64,000 nucleotides of DNA from Stutzerimonas stutzeri (GTDB taxonomy: Bacteria; Pseudomonadota; Gammaproteobacteria; Pseudomonadales; Pseudomonadaceae), in the NCBI RefSeq assembly GCF_009789555.1, contig NZ_CP046902.1, positions 4,294,001 through 4,358,000 of the forward strand, read 5' to 3'. Of the stretch, positions 1 to 8,612 are shown in pieces; position 1 is the first letter of the stretch, and each line of letters begins with the position of its first letter. The notes under the pieces are model-generated. The model had not been told where the DNA came from, did no database searches, and worked only from the letters and a program-made list of their open reading frames with translations. The position numbers were made by a program, and so were the translations under genes.

Positions 1-579
1 GAAGCCCTGAAAAAAGCCAAGATCGAAGCCGCCATGCTCCGCGCTCAGGTCCGCAAGCTGGAGAAACTCGAAACGCTGGATACCGAGCAGCAGGCGGAGC
101 TGAGCAACCTCCAAGCGCAGCTCGCGACCGCCGAGCAGACGCTGGCTGCTGCACAAAGCGCAGCCCCGGCTAGCGCCCCGGCCAAACCCGCCGGCGACGA
201 AGCGCTGAAAAAAGCCAAGATCGAACTCGCGATGAAGCGGGCCGAGCTGAAGAAAGCCGAAAAGGCCGGCGCTGCAGAAGCCGAGCTGAGCCGGCTCCGT
301 GATGGATTGGCCAGTGCCGAGCAGGCCCTGCACGACGCCGAATCGGCGTCAGCGAAGCCCGCGCCGGAACTGGTTCGTACCGATAAACGCCCGGTCGACG
401 AGCTGACCCGTGCGCTGAAAACCGAGATCGCCTTCGCCCGTGCCGACCTGCGCAAGCTGGAACGCGGCGAGGCCAGCGAAGCCAGCGCCATCGAGGCGGC
501 CCAGGCACGACTGAACGAAGCCGAAAGCAAGTTACAGGCACACACCGATTCTTCAAAGGTAGACGCGCCCCAGGCGTAG
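1..579 (+). CDS. rnfC: RnfC C-terminal tail (5' truncated by window edge)
   Basis: This is the distal end of an open frame entering from the left edge; it is open from base 1 and stops at 577-579. It is directly upstream of rnfD, with 54 bases between them. What is visible is not the catalytic part but an Ala/Lys/Glu-rich coiled-coil tail typical of proteobacterial RnfC. It is made of about three imperfect 55-65 residue repeats, each opening with a motif like EALKKAKIE or ELTRALKTEIA and followed by RAELKKAEK-like helices. RnfC is the NADH/FMN and 4Fe-4S subunit of the Rnf (Rsx) ion-translocating ferredoxin:NAD oxidoreductase. Those domains lie outside the window. The identity rests on the tail plus the rnfDGE context. 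Confidence 0.85.
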   Translation, partial: EALKKAKIEAAMLRAQVRKLEKLETLDTEQQAELSNLQAQLATAEQTLAAAQSAAPASAPAKPAGDEALKKAKIELAMKRAELKKAEKAGAAEAELSRLRDGLASAEQALHDAESASAKPAPELVRTDKRPVDELTRALKTEIAFARADLRKLERGEASEASAIEAAQARLNEAESKLQAHTDSSKVDAPQA

Positions 580-633
580 CGCCCAGGGCGGCCCCATCGA
601 GCCGCCCGATTTCAAGTATCTGACGGAGAGCCA

Positions 634-1662
634 ATGGCCCTGCCCCGCATCACCTCACCGCATACCAAGGGCAATAACCGCACGCAGCGGGTCATGTTGC
701 TGGTACTGGCGGCAACCTTGCCCGGCACGATTGTGCTGACCTGGCTGTACGGCGCCGGCACGCTGATCAACCTGGCCTGGGCCTGCGCCGTGGCGTTGGG
801 TGGTGAAGCGCTGATCCTCAAGCTTCGGCAACGCCCGGTGCAGTTCTTTCTGCGGGATGGCAGCGCGCTGGTCACGGCGGTGCTGCTGGCGCTGGCGCTT
901 CCGCCTTATTCGCCCTGGTGGTTGACGCTGATCGCGACGGGCAGCGCCATCGTGTTCGGGAAACAGCTCTATGGTGGCCTGGGCCAGAACCCGTTCAATC
1001 CGGCCATGATCGGCTACGTGGTGGTGCTGGTATCCTTTCCGGTCGAAATGACCACCTGGCCGGTGCCGCACAGCGTGGGCCTCGGTGCCGGGCTGCAGCA
1101 CATCCTCGGTATCGCCTCGCTGCCCGATGGCTGGGCCCAGGCCACTGCGCTCGACGTACTCAAGGTCAACAAAAGCCTGACGGTCGACGAGCTTTGGGCC
1201 AACCCGGCGTTCGGCCATTTCGGCGGTATCGGGTCCGAGGTCGTCAACCTCGCGTTCCTGGCGGGCGGCCTGTTTCTGCTGCACAAGCGCTTGTTCACGT
1301 GGCACGCGCCGGTGGGCATGCTCGCCGCACTGACCCTGATGAGTTTGGTGTTCTGGAACGGTTCCGGGTCCGATAGCCACGGCTCGCCAGTGTTCCACCT
1401 GCTCAGCGGCGCGACCATGCTCGGCGCGTTCTTCATCGTCACCGACCCGGTGAGCGGCGCTACCAGCAACCAGGGGCGGCTTATCTTCGGCGTTGGCGTC
1501 GGCGTCCTGGTCTACGTCATCCGCGCGTGGGGCGGTTATCCGGATGCGGTGGCCTTCGCGGTGCTGCTGATGAACCTGTGCGCACCGACCATCGACTACT
1601 ACACCCGCCCGCGCACCTACGGCCATCGCAAGGCCGAGCGCGGCTTCAAGCTGGGCGAATGA
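634..1662 (+). CDS. rnfD: Rnf electron transport complex subunit D
   Basis: A 342-residue polytopic inner-membrane protein of the NqrB/RnfD family. It is the core membrane subunit of the Rnf complex and carries a covalently bound FMN. Hydrophobic segments cover residues 20-60, 75-135 and 205-320. The family signatures GQNPFNPAMIGY (about 117-128) and TDPVSGATSNQGRLI (about 270-284) are present. The AQATALD stretch near 170 is the likely region of the flavinylated threonine. A ribosome-binding site (GGAGAG) precedes the ATG. It lies between rnfC and rnfG with a one-base gap to rnfG, so the subunits are co-translated. Confidence 0.95.
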   Translation: MALPRITSPHTKGNNRTQRVMLLVLAATLPGTIVLTWLYGAGTLINLAWACAVALGGEALILKLRQRPVQFFLRDGSALVTAVLLALALPPYSPWWLTLIATGSAIVFGKQLYGGLGQNPFNPAMIGYVVVLVSFPVEMTTWPVPHSVGLGAGLQHILGIASLPDGWAQATALDVLKVNKSLTVDELWANPAFGHFGGIGSEVVNLAFLAGGLFLLHKRLFTWHAPVGMLAALTLMSLVFWNGSGSDSHGSPVFHLLSGATMLGAFFIVTDPVSGATSNQGRLIFGVGVGVLVYVIRAWGGYPDAVAFAVLLMNLCAPTIDYYTRPRTYGHRKAERGFKLGE

Positions 1663-1663
1663 C

Positions 1664-2434
1664 ATGATCCTTCCTGAACTCAGCCGCTCGATGCTCAAGA
1701 ACAGCCTGGTGCTGGGCCTGTTCGCCATCGTGACAGTGGGCGCCGTGACCTTGCTGCAACAATTCACTGCTGAACGTATCCAGGCGTCCGAACGTGCCGC
1801 GCAATTGCGCGCCCTGAACGAAATCCTGCCCCGCGACAGCTACGACAACCCGCTGCTCGACAACAGCATCGAGGTACAAGACCCGTTGCTCGGCACCCGA
1901 CAGCCCCTTGCCGCCTACATCGCCCATAAGAACGGCAAGCCGAGCGCGGTAATTCTGCAAGCCATCGCACCAGACGGCTACAGCGGTGCGATACATTTGC
2001 TCATCGGTGTTCAGGCGGACGGCCGGATCGCCGGCGTCCGTGTCGTCGGTCATCGCGAAACGCCCGGGCTGGGCGACAAGATCGAGCTGACCAAAAGCCC
2101 GTGGATACGCAGCTTCGACAACCGTTCACTGAGCAATCCCGAAGAATCGGGCTGGGCAGTCAAGAAGGATCGCGGCGAATTCGACCAGTTCGCCGGTGCC
2201 ACCATCACGCCCCGCGCCGTGGTCGGCGCGGTGCATCGGGCCCTGAAATACTTCGAGGCCCACAAGGCCGAACTGCTCAACCCCAGCGGTAGCCCGATTG
2301 CACCGCAGCAGGCATTGGAGAATCGGACCGAACCGTCCGAAGTGACCACCCATTCGCGCGCCGGCACCGCCGCCACCCGTGACGAGCTGCAGGTCGACGA
2401 GCCGCAGCCCGAACAGAAGGGCCAGACACCATGA
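1664..2434 (+). CDS. rnfG: Rnf electron transport complex subunit G
   Basis: A 256-residue protein with one N-terminal membrane anchor (about residues 10-33) and a periplasmic FMN-binding domain. The flavinylation motif is AGATIT near residue 186, where the family usually has (S/T)GATxT, so the first position is altered but the linked threonine is kept. RnfG passes electrons between RnfD and RnfC/E-side carriers in the Rnf ion pump. The last 50 residues are a hydrophilic extension rich in Glu, Pro and Gln, longer than in E. coli RsxG. The start lies one base after the rnfD stop, and the stop overlaps the rnfE start as ATGA. Confidence 0.94.
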   Translation: MILPELSRSMLKNSLVLGLFAIVTVGAVTLLQQFTAERIQASERAAQLRALNEILPRDSYDNPLLDNSIEVQDPLLGTRQPLAAYIAHKNGKPSAVILQAIAPDGYSGAIHLLIGVQADGRIAGVRVVGHRETPGLGDKIELTKSPWIRSFDNRSLSNPEESGWAVKKDRGEFDQFAGATITPRAVVGAVHRALKYFEAHKAELLNPSGSPIAPQQALENRTEPSEVTTHSRAGTAATRDELQVDEPQPEQKGQTP

Positions 2435-3144
2435 GCAATCCCAGCTACCGCGAACTGAGCATCAACGGCCTGTGGAAAAACAACCCGGCGCTGGTCCAGT
2501 TGCTAGGTCTCTGTCCCCTGCTCGGGGTCAGCAATTCCACCGTCAACGCCCTGGGCCTCGGACTCGCCACCGCGCTGGTGCTGATTTGCTCGAACGTCGG
2601 CGTTTCGCTGGTGCGAGGCGTGGTCAATACCGCGGTGCGCCTGCCGGCTTTCGTGATGATCATCGCGGCGCTGACGACCTGCATCGAACTGCTGATGCAG
2701 GCCTATACCTATGAGCTGTATCAGATCCTCGGCATCTTCATCCCTCTGATCACCACCAACTGCGTGATCCTCGGCCGCGCCGATGGCTTCGCGGCCAAGC
2801 ACAACCCGCTGATCGCCGCCTTCGATGGCGTGGTCATGGGGTTGGGATTCGCACTGGTTCTGGTGGTGCTGGGCGGCGTGCGCGAGCTGTTCGGTACCGG
2901 TGCGCTGTTCGCCAACATGCACCTGTTGTTCGGCCCTATTGCCGATAACTGGGAAATCACGGTTTTCAGCGATTACCAGGGCTTTCTGCTGGCCATCCTG
3001 CCTCCGGGCGCGTTCATCGTGCTCGGCCTGCTGATCGCTCTGAAAAACCGCATCGATCAGCATCTGGCCGAGCGCGCCAAGGCCAGGCAGCCAGCGGAGC
3101 CGGTACAGAGCCGCCGCGTCCGTGTGACGGGGGTGATCGAATGA
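2431..3144 (+). CDS. rnfE: Rnf electron transport complex subunit E
   Basis: A 237-residue hydrophobic protein of the NqrD/RnfE family with about six membrane helices. It has the conserved N-terminal ENPALVQ-like region (here NNPALVQLLGLCPLLGVSNS, residues 14-33) and the family signature TTNCVILGRADGFAAK (about 108-123), whose cysteine is part of the membrane-embedded iron site described for this family. It starts inside the rnfG stop codon. It is the last rnf gene, with nth following after 61 bases. The C-terminal 25 residues are basic and probably cytoplasmic. Confidence 0.95.
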   Translation: MSNPSYRELSINGLWKNNPALVQLLGLCPLLGVSNSTVNALGLGLATALVLICSNVGVSLVRGVVNTAVRLPAFVMIIAALTTCIELLMQAYTYELYQILGIFIPLITTNCVILGRADGFAAKHNPLIAAFDGVVMGLGFALVLVVLGGVRELFGTGALFANMHLLFGPIADNWEITVFSDYQGFLLAILPPGAFIVLGLLIALKNRIDQHLAERAKARQPAEPVQSRRVRVTGVIE

Positions 3145-3205
3145 TCGTGGCCGCAGCACCCGAGCCACGGGCGCCTCGGCTTTTCAGGGCGGGAGGCGGT
3201 TGGCA

Positions 3206-3844
3206 ATGAACGCTGCGAAACGCCGTGAAATCTTCCGCCGATTTCACGAGGACAACCCGGAGCCCAAGACCGAGTTGGCCTACGACACGCCCTTCGAGCT
3301 GTTGATCGCCGTGATCCTGTCGGCCCAGGCCACCGACGTCGGCGTCAACAAGGCAACGGCCCGGCTGTTCCCAGTCGCCAATACGCCCGAGGCCATCCAT
3401 GCCCTGGGTTATGAAGGCCTGTGCAGCTATATCAAGACGATCGGCCTGTATCCCAGCAAAGCCAGGAACGTGCTCGAAACCTGCCGCATACTCATCGAGA
3501 AGCATGGCAGCCAGGTCCCGGATAACCGCGAGGACCTCGAAGCCCTGCCCGGCGTGGGCCGCAAGACTGCCAATGTGGTCCTCAACACGGCTTTTCGCCA
3601 ATTCACCATGGCCGTGGACACGCACATTTTCCGGGTCGCCAACCGCACCAATATCGCCCCGGGCAAGAACGTGCTGGAAGTCGAGCGACGGCTGATCAAG
3701 TTCGTTCCGAAGGAATATCTGCTCGACGCGCATCACTGGCTGATCCTGCATGGCCGCTACGTTTGCAAGGCACGCAAACCGCAATGTGGCAGCTGCCGGA
3801 TCGAGGACCTATGCGAGTACAAGCACAAGACCAGCGACGATTGA
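3206..3844 (+). CDS. nth: Endonuclease III
   Basis: A 212-residue DNA glycosylase/AP lyase for oxidised pyrimidines in base-excision repair. The helix-hairpin-helix LPGVGRKTA carries the catalytic Lys120, and Asp138 is in VDTHIFRVANR. The 4Fe-4S loop has Cys187, 194, 197 and 203 in C-x6-C-x2-C-x5-C spacing. These numbers match the E. coli enzyme. A TTG six bases upstream could be read as a start, but the ATG at 3206 is chosen because GGGAGG at 3191-3196 is correctly spaced for it. It follows rnfE as the end of the rnf operon, an arrangement also seen in other gamma-proteobacteria. Confidence 0.97.
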   Translation: MNAAKRREIFRRFHEDNPEPKTELAYDTPFELLIAVILSAQATDVGVNKATARLFPVANTPEAIHALGYEGLCSYIKTIGLYPSKARNVLETCRILIEKHGSQVPDNREDLEALPGVGRKTANVVLNTAFRQFTMAVDTHIFRVANRTNIAPGKNVLEVERRLIKFVPKEYLLDAHHWLILHGRYVCKARKPQCGSCRIEDLCEYKHKTSDD

Positions 3845-3886
3845 TTGGCTCCGCGAGAAAGCTATCGCCTGATTGAAAAAATCTTT

Positions 3887-3915
3887 TTTACGACCCACTC
3901 TTTTGTCGCTATAAG
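3887..3915 (+). promoter_or_regulatory. Probable sigma-70 promoter for the small acidic protein gene
   Basis: TTTACG (3887-3892) and TATAAG (3910-3915) are separated by 17 bases, about 40 bases before the small gene that follows. The run of A and T around 3874-3890 is unusual for this GC-rich region. No experimental support is available from sequence alone. Confidence 0.55.
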
Positions 3916-3953
3916 GTGCGCCAACAGCGCGCCTTAGCCGTGGAGTGAACCCC

Positions 3954-4133
3954 GTGTCCGAGAAAGAAGAAATCCAGATTGAAGATGACTTCGTCGCCGA
4001 CGATGAAGACGATACTGCCGAGGCCCCGGTCGAAGTGGCCAAGACCAACCTGACCAAGCGCCGGATTATCGACAACCTGCTCGAAGAGCGCCGCTTGCAG
4101 AAGCAGCTCAACGAATTCGACTTCGATCTCTGA
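3954..4133 (+). CDS. Small acidic conserved Pseudomonas protein (PA3496-type)
   Basis: A 59-residue, very acidic protein (runs such as DDFVADDEDD near the N-terminus) with a basic/amphipathic second half (TKRRIIDNLLEERRLQKQL). It has no signal peptide or membrane segment, so it is probably cytoplasmic. The GTG at 3954 is preferred over the in-frame GTG at 3945 because GGAG at 3942-3945 is eight bases upstream of the former. From memory, P. aeruginosa has a similar small gene just after rnf-nth, which supports it being real. Its function is unknown. A clear hairpin terminator follows immediately. Confidence 0.75.
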   Translation: MSEKEEIQIEDDFVADDEDDTAEAPVEVAKTNLTKRRIIDNLLEERRLQKQLNEFDFDL

Positions 4134-4135
4134 AA

Positions 4136-4166
4136 TGAAAAAGCCCCGATCACCGGGGCTTTTTCA
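4136..4166. terminator. Bidirectional rho-independent terminator
   Basis: GCCCCG-atcac-CGGGGC with AAAAA before and TTTTT after. It sits between the end of the small acidic gene (+) and the end of gloA (-), so it can terminate both convergent transcripts. Confidence 0.9.
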
Positions 4167-4179
4167 TATGAACCATCGA

Positions 4180-4572
4180 TCAGTCGCGGCGCGACGGCGA
4201 TAGCAACTCCACCTTGTAGCCGTCCGGGTCCTCGATGAAGGCGAGGATGCTGGTGCCGTGCTTCATCGGGCCTGGCTCACGGGTGATCTTGCCACCGCGG
4301 CTGCGTATATCCTCGCAGGCCTTGTAGACGTCTTCGACCTCCAGCGCGATATGGCCGTAGCCGTCGCCCAGATCGTAGCTGTCGACGCCCCAGTTGTGGG
4401 TCAGCTCCAGCACGCTGTTATGCGCTTCGTCGCCATAACCGACGAAAGCGAGCGTGAACTTGCCTTCCGGATAATCCTTGCGGCGCAGCAGGGTCATGCC
4501 CAGCACTTCGGTATAAAAGGCGATGGATCGATCCATATCGCCGACTCGCAGCATGGTATGCAGCAGTCTCAT
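4180..4572 (-). CDS. gloA: Lactoylglutathione lyase (glyoxalase I)
   Basis: A 130-residue single-domain enzyme of the VOC superfamily. It converts the methylglyoxal-glutathione hemithioacetal to S-lactoylglutathione. The metal ligands expected for the Ni-type bacterial enzyme are visible: His5 (RLLHTML), a Glu in VLELTHNW, His in GYGHIALEV and Glu in GYKVELL. The frame is open further upstream, but the ATG at 4572 (MRLLHTML) is chosen because GAGGAGAA lies seven bases before it and the length matches the family. It is transcribed leftward into the bidirectional terminator. Confidence 0.96.
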   Translation of the reverse strand: MRLLHTMLRVGDMDRSIAFYTEVLGMTLLRRKDYPEGKFTLAFVGYGDEAHNSVLELTHNWGVDSYDLGDGYGHIALEVEDVYKACEDIRSRGGKITREPGPMKHGTSILAFIEDPDGYKVELLSPSRRD

Positions 4573-4619
4573 GGTGTGGTTCTCCTCATTTCGGCCAGGC
4601 GTGTGGCTGTGCACAAAGC

Positions 4620-4645
4620 ATAACCCCGGCCAACGCCGGGGTTAT
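4620..4645 (-). terminator. Hairpin downstream of argG
   Basis: A perfect 11-bp stem (ATAACCCCGGC, loop CAAC, GCCGGGGTTAT) lies 26 bases past the argG stop. There is no long U tract, so termination efficiency is uncertain. Confidence 0.6.
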
Positions 4646-4671
4646 GACTCAAAGCGCGGTACAGTCGGCGA

Positions 4672-5889
4672 TCAGAACTGCGTCCGGCCCTTGTTCGCAG
4701 CGATCCGCATGCGCAGTGCGTTGAGCTTGATGAAACCGCCTGCGTCGGCTTGATCGTAGGCACCGGCATCGTCTTCGAAAGTCGCGATGTTGGCGTCGAA
4801 CAGCGAGTCGTCGGACTTGCGACCGGTGACGATGACGTTGCCCTTATAGAGTTTCAGACGGACCACACCGTTCACATTGACCTGCGAGGCGTCGATCATC
4901 TGCTGCAGCATGCTGCGCTCGGGGCTCCACCAGTAGCCGTTGTAGATCAGGCTGGCATATTTGGGCATCAGCTCATCTTTCAGATGCGCCACTTCGCGAT
5001 CGAGGGTGATCGACTCGATGGCGCGATGGCCCTTGAGCATGATGGTGCCGCCGGGTGTCTCGTAGCAGCCACGCGACTTCATGCCGACATAGCGGTTCTC
5101 GACGATATCCAGGCGACCGATGCCGTTCTCGCCACCGACCCTGTTCAGGTAGGTCAGCACTTCGGCTGGGGTCATCGACTTGCCGTCGATGGCAACGATA
5201 TCGCCCTTGCGGTAGGTCAGCTCGATATAGGTCGGGGTGTCCGGCGCGGCTTCCGGGGATTTGGTCCAGCGCCACATGTCTTCTTCATGTTCGGTCCAGG
5301 TGTCTTCCAGCACACCACCTTCATAAGAGATATGCAGCAGGTTGGCATCCATCGAGTACGGCGACTTCTTCTTGCCGTGACGCTCGATCGGAATTTCGTG
5401 CTTGGCGGCATAGTCCATCAGCTTCTCGCGCGAGAGCAGATCCCATTCGCGCCAGGGCGCAATGACCTTGACCCCGGGCTTGAGCGCATAGGCACCCAGT
5501 TCGAAACGCACCTGGTCGTTGCCCTTGCCGGTCGCGCCATGGGAAATGGCATCGGCGCCCGTCTCGTTGGCGATCTCGATCAGGCGCTTGGCGATCAGGG
5601 GGCGTGCAATGGACGTACCCAGCAGGTACTCACCTTCGTAAACGGTATTGGCGCGGAACATCGGGAAGACGAAGTCGCGAACGAACTCTTCACGCAGATC
5701 GTCGATGTAGATCTCCTCGACACCCATGGCCTTGGCCTTGGCGCGCGCTGGCTCGACTTCCTCGCCCTGCCCGAGGTCGGCGGTGAAGGTCACCACTTCG
5801 CAGTTATAGGTGTCTTGCAGCCATTTGAGGATCACCGAGGTGTCCAGGCCACCGGAATACGCCAGGACTACCTTCTTTACGTCGGCCAT
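4672..5889 (-). CDS. argG: Argininosuccinate synthase
   Basis: A 405-residue enzyme that condenses citrulline and aspartate with ATP to argininosuccinate in arginine biosynthesis. The N-type ATP pyrophosphatase loop AYSGGLDTS is at residues 9-17. Other family blocks are GKGNDQVRFE, NLLHISYEG and LKGHRAIESITLD. The frame is open about 29 codons upstream. The ATG at 5889 (MADVKKVV) is chosen because GGGAG is nine bases upstream and the length equals the usual one. It is flanked by gloA and motY on the same strand. Confidence 0.97.
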   Translation of the reverse strand: MADVKKVVLAYSGGLDTSVILKWLQDTYNCEVVTFTADLGQGEEVEPARAKAKAMGVEEIYIDDLREEFVRDFVFPMFRANTVYEGEYLLGTSIARPLIAKRLIEIANETGADAISHGATGKGNDQVRFELGAYALKPGVKVIAPWREWDLLSREKLMDYAAKHEIPIERHGKKKSPYSMDANLLHISYEGGVLEDTWTEHEEDMWRWTKSPEAAPDTPTYIELTYRKGDIVAIDGKSMTPAEVLTYLNRVGGENGIGRLDIVENRYVGMKSRGCYETPGGTIMLKGHRAIESITLDREVAHLKDELMPKYASLIYNGYWWSPERSMLQQMIDASQVNVNGVVRLKLYKGNVIVTGRKSDDSLFDANIATFEDDAGAYDQADAGGFIKLNALRMRIAANKGRTQF

Positions 5890-5975
5890 TGCCATCCACT
5901 CCCGGGATTGTAAGGAAAGCGGGGATTCTACTGGTCGCGGCGCTCGTTTTACAGGGGCGCGAGCGCCGCTCGGCA

Positions 5976-6869
5976 TCAGGACGACGGAGCGCCGGACTCG
6001 CCTGCGACCGTGGTGGCCGCCGGGCCGCGCTCCAGGCGCAGGCTCACGCGCCGGTTCTTGGCCCGGTTGGCTTCGCTGTTGTTGGGAACCAGCGGGTAGC
6101 GCTCGCCGTGAAAGCGCAGCGTAATCTGCTCTTTCGCAATGCCATTTGCGATCAGGTACTCCTCCACCGCAAGCGCTCGTCGACGGGACAGGTCGCGGTT
6201 GGTCAGCCGGTTGCCACTGTTATCGGAGTGGCCGTCAAGCTGGATGCGATTGACGCTCGGGTCGGCCTTGAGGAACTGCAGAATGATATCGAGCTTGGCC
6301 TGGGCCATCGCATCGAGCGCGACGTCAGCGGCAGGGAATCCGACCTGCGACTGTCGGATCTGCTCGAAATTCACGGGCAGCAGCTTTGCCGTACAAGCAC
6401 GGTAATCCTCGTAGGCCTTGGCGAAGCGTGCAGGCAGAAGCCTGACCTCCAGCGCCTCGCCTCCATGCCGCGTGCGATGACGCACCACGGGGCTGCGGCC
6501 TTCCAGCAAGCCGCTGAGCAGGCGCCCGGCCTGCAACTGAGAACTGTTGAACACAATGTCGCCCGCCGCCACGGCCACGACGCCGAGATTGAGATCGCTG
6601 CGCTCTGGCTGCCAGGGCGCGGCGGCTGCGAGCAGCGTCGCCGAGCCTTCGCCCAGCCAACGGTCGGCCGACTGCAAACGGAACGTGGCCTGCTCCCCGG
6701 CGCGCCGCACGAACGCCCCGGCGCCGAAGCCTGCGACCGGCTGCGTCAGGCGACACTCGAACTGATCACCTTCGACCTGCCACTGCGCACGCTCCAGACG
6801 TGTCTGGAACGTCAGGGCATTGGCCGGAGAAGCAAGCAGGCAAGCCAGAATAAGAAGGCGCAGGCGCAC
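5976..6869 (-). CDS. motY: Flagellar protein MotY (OmpA-like peptidoglycan-binding)
   Basis: A 297-residue exported protein. Residues 1-18 form a signal peptide (MRLRLLILACLLASPANA). The N-terminal half matches the MotY-specific domain. The C-terminal half (about 170-280) is an OmpA-family peptidoglycan-binding domain with LDGHSDNSGNRLTNRDLSRRRA and NRRVSLRLER. MotY forms the T ring of the flagellar basal body and helps anchor stators. The GTG start at 6869 is chosen over an upstream TTG because TTGGAG sits about six bases before it and gives a clean signal peptide. A motY next to argG and near pyrC agrees with Pseudomonas gene order as I recall it. Confidence 0.9.
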   Translation of the reverse strand: MRLRLLILACLLASPANALTFQTRLERAQWQVEGDQFECRLTQPVAGFGAGAFVRRAGEQATFRLQSADRWLGEGSATLLAAAAPWQPERSDLNLGVVAVAAGDIVFNSSQLQAGRLLSGLLEGRSPVVRHRTRHGGEALEVRLLPARFAKAYEDYRACTAKLLPVNFEQIRQSQVGFPAADVALDAMAQAKLDIILQFLKADPSVNRIQLDGHSDNSGNRLTNRDLSRRRALAVEEYLIANGIAKEQITLRFHGERYPLVPNNSEANRAKNRRVSLRLERGPAATTVAGESGAPSS

Positions 6870-7034
6870 GAAGGACTCCAAGAGCAGCGTAGTCTCATGG
6901 GTATCGGTCGCAGTGTCGGAAACTTGAAACCGAAGGGCCGGGCGCGGCTACCGTTGGGCCAGGCCTTTTTATGAGCGATACTGCGCCCTTTATCGCGCAC
7001 CGCCCTGTATCAGCCCGATCACCATGAGTAAGCG

Positions 7035-8612
7035 ATGATCACCCGCAAGACGTTTCGCCTCAGCAACACCCTCGCCGGTTGGAGTGCTCGTCTGCTCCTG
7101 CTGCTCACCGGCCTGCTCGGCGGTTGCAGCCTGCCCGGCCTCGAGGGGCGCACAGGCTCATCCGCCCTGAGTCAGGCCGAAAGCGCCAACACGGCCCTGG
7201 GTCGCGCCCTGTCGGCGCGTGGACGCGCGCACCCGGGCAAGACGGGCATTCATGCATTGATCGATCCGCGCGACGCCTTTGCCGCACGGGTCCTGCTGGC
7301 CAGACAGGCCGAAAAGACACTCGACGTGCAGTATTACATCTGGCGCGCCGACACCACCGGCATCCTGCTGTTCGATGAGCTTCGGGCTGCCGCGGAGCGC
7401 GGCGTCCGGGTGCGCCTGTTGCTCGATGACAACGGCACGGCAGGGTTGGATACCGAGTTGGCCGCGCTCGACCGCCACCCCAATATCGAGATACGCCTGT
7501 TCAATCCGTTTCGAATCCGAACGCCCAAGGCCATCGGTTATTTCACCGATTTCATGCGCGTCAATCGCCGCATGCACAACAAGTCGTTCACGGCCGACAG
7601 CCAGGCCACCATCGTGGGCGGCCGCAACATCGGTGACGAATATTTCGGCGCAGACGAGGGCGTACAGTTTGCCGATCTCGATGTGCTGGCCGTTGGCACG
7701 GTGGTCGGGGACGTGTCTGCCGACTTCGATCGCTACTGGGCCAGCGACTCCTCGTACCCGGTCGCCCTGATCCTCCCCGACGTTGACGCGCAACGACTGC
7801 AGGCGCTTGCCCGCACGGCAGCCAGCATCGCCAGCGCCCCCGCCGCTGTCGAGTATGTCCGGGCGATCCGCGAATCGGCTTTCATCGCGAGCCTGTTGGA
7901 GGGCGAACTCACGTTCGAATGGGCCTCGACCCGCATGGTCAGCGACGACCCGGCCAAGGGGCTCGGCAAGGCAGAGTCCGAAGGCCTGCTGTTCCGCCAA
8001 CTCGGCGAAATCCTCGGCGAGCCGCAACGCCACGTCGAGCTGATTTCGCCGTATTTCGTTCCAACCGCAGCCGGTACCGAAGCCTTTGCCGCCATGGCGG
8101 AGCGCGGTGTGCGGATCCGTGTGATGACCAATTCGCTGGCGGCCACCGACGTCGCCGCCGTGCACGCCGGCTACGCCAAGCGTCGCAAGGATCTGCTCGA
8201 GGCCGGCATACGGCTCTACGAGATGCGCAGCACGTTGGCGGAGAACGCCCACAGCCCAAGCCATGGCCCGTTCGGCAGCTCAGCCGCCAGCCTGCATGCC
8301 AAGACCTTCGCCGTGGATGGATCGAGAGTGTTCGTCGGGTCGTTCAATTTCGACCCGCGCTCGGCCAACCTCAACACCGAACTGGGGTTCGTGATTGAAA
8401 GCCCACGCATGGCGCTGGCCATCGAACGAGCCTTCGAGGACACTATTCCCGCCAGCTCTTACGAAGTAGTGCTGGACGATAAAGGCAAGCTCCAGTGGCT
8501 GGAGCAACGAGACGGCCAGCCGCTGCGCCATGATGTCGAGCCACGAGCGAGCCTGTGGAAACGCGCAAGCGTGTCGTTTCTGTCGTTTCTTCCCATCGAG
8601 TGGATGCTTTGA
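7035..8612 (+). CDS. ClsC/YmdC-like phospholipase D family lipoprotein (cardiolipin synthase type)
   Basis: A 525-residue protein. The N-terminal signal ends in a lipobox (LLGGC, Cys about residue 33), predicting a membrane lipoprotein. It has two PLD catalytic motifs: HNKSFTAD with a following GGRNIGD (about residues 180-197) and HAKTFAVD with GSFNFDPRS (about 421-445). The body (LDVQYYIW, VRLLLDDN, MHNKSF, SLAATDVAAVHAGYAKRRK) and the C-terminal FLPIEWML closely resemble E. coli ClsC, which makes cardiolipin from phosphatidylglycerol and phosphatidylethanolamine. No ymdB partner is present here. The stop overlaps the probable start of the next gene. Other PLD-type phospholipid activities are possible. 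Confidence 0.85.
   Translation: MITRKTFRLSNTLAGWSARLLLLLTGLLGGCSLPGLEGRTGSSALSQAESANTALGRALSARGRAHPGKTGIHALIDPRDAFAARVLLARQAEKTLDVQYYIWRADTTGILLFDELRAAAERGVRVRLLLDDNGTAGLDTELAALDRHPNIEIRLFNPFRIRTPKAIGYFTDFMRVNRRMHNKSFTADSQATIVGGRNIGDEYFGADEGVQFADLDVLAVGTVVGDVSADFDRYWASDSSYPVALILPDVDAQRLQALARTAASIASAPAAVEYVRAIRESAFIASLLEGELTFEWASTRMVSDDPAKGLGKAESEGLLFRQLGEILGEPQRHVELISPYFVPTAAGTEAFAAMAERGVRIRVMTNSLAATDVAAVHAGYAKRRKDLLEAGIRLYEMRSTLAENAHSPSHGPFGSSAASLHAKTFAVDGSRVFVGSFNFDPRSANLNTELGFVIESPRMALAIERAFEDTIPASSYEVVLDDKGKLQWLEQRDGQPLRHDVEPRASLWKRASVSFLSFLPIEWML

Noticed and set aside
655..1767. Minus-strand open frame opposite rnfD
   Set aside because: It is antisense to a conserved gene with no supporting motif.
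4750..5913. Long plus-strand open frame (387 codons) opposite argG
   Set aside because: argG is certain on the other strand, and this translation is a typical high-GC antisense artefact.
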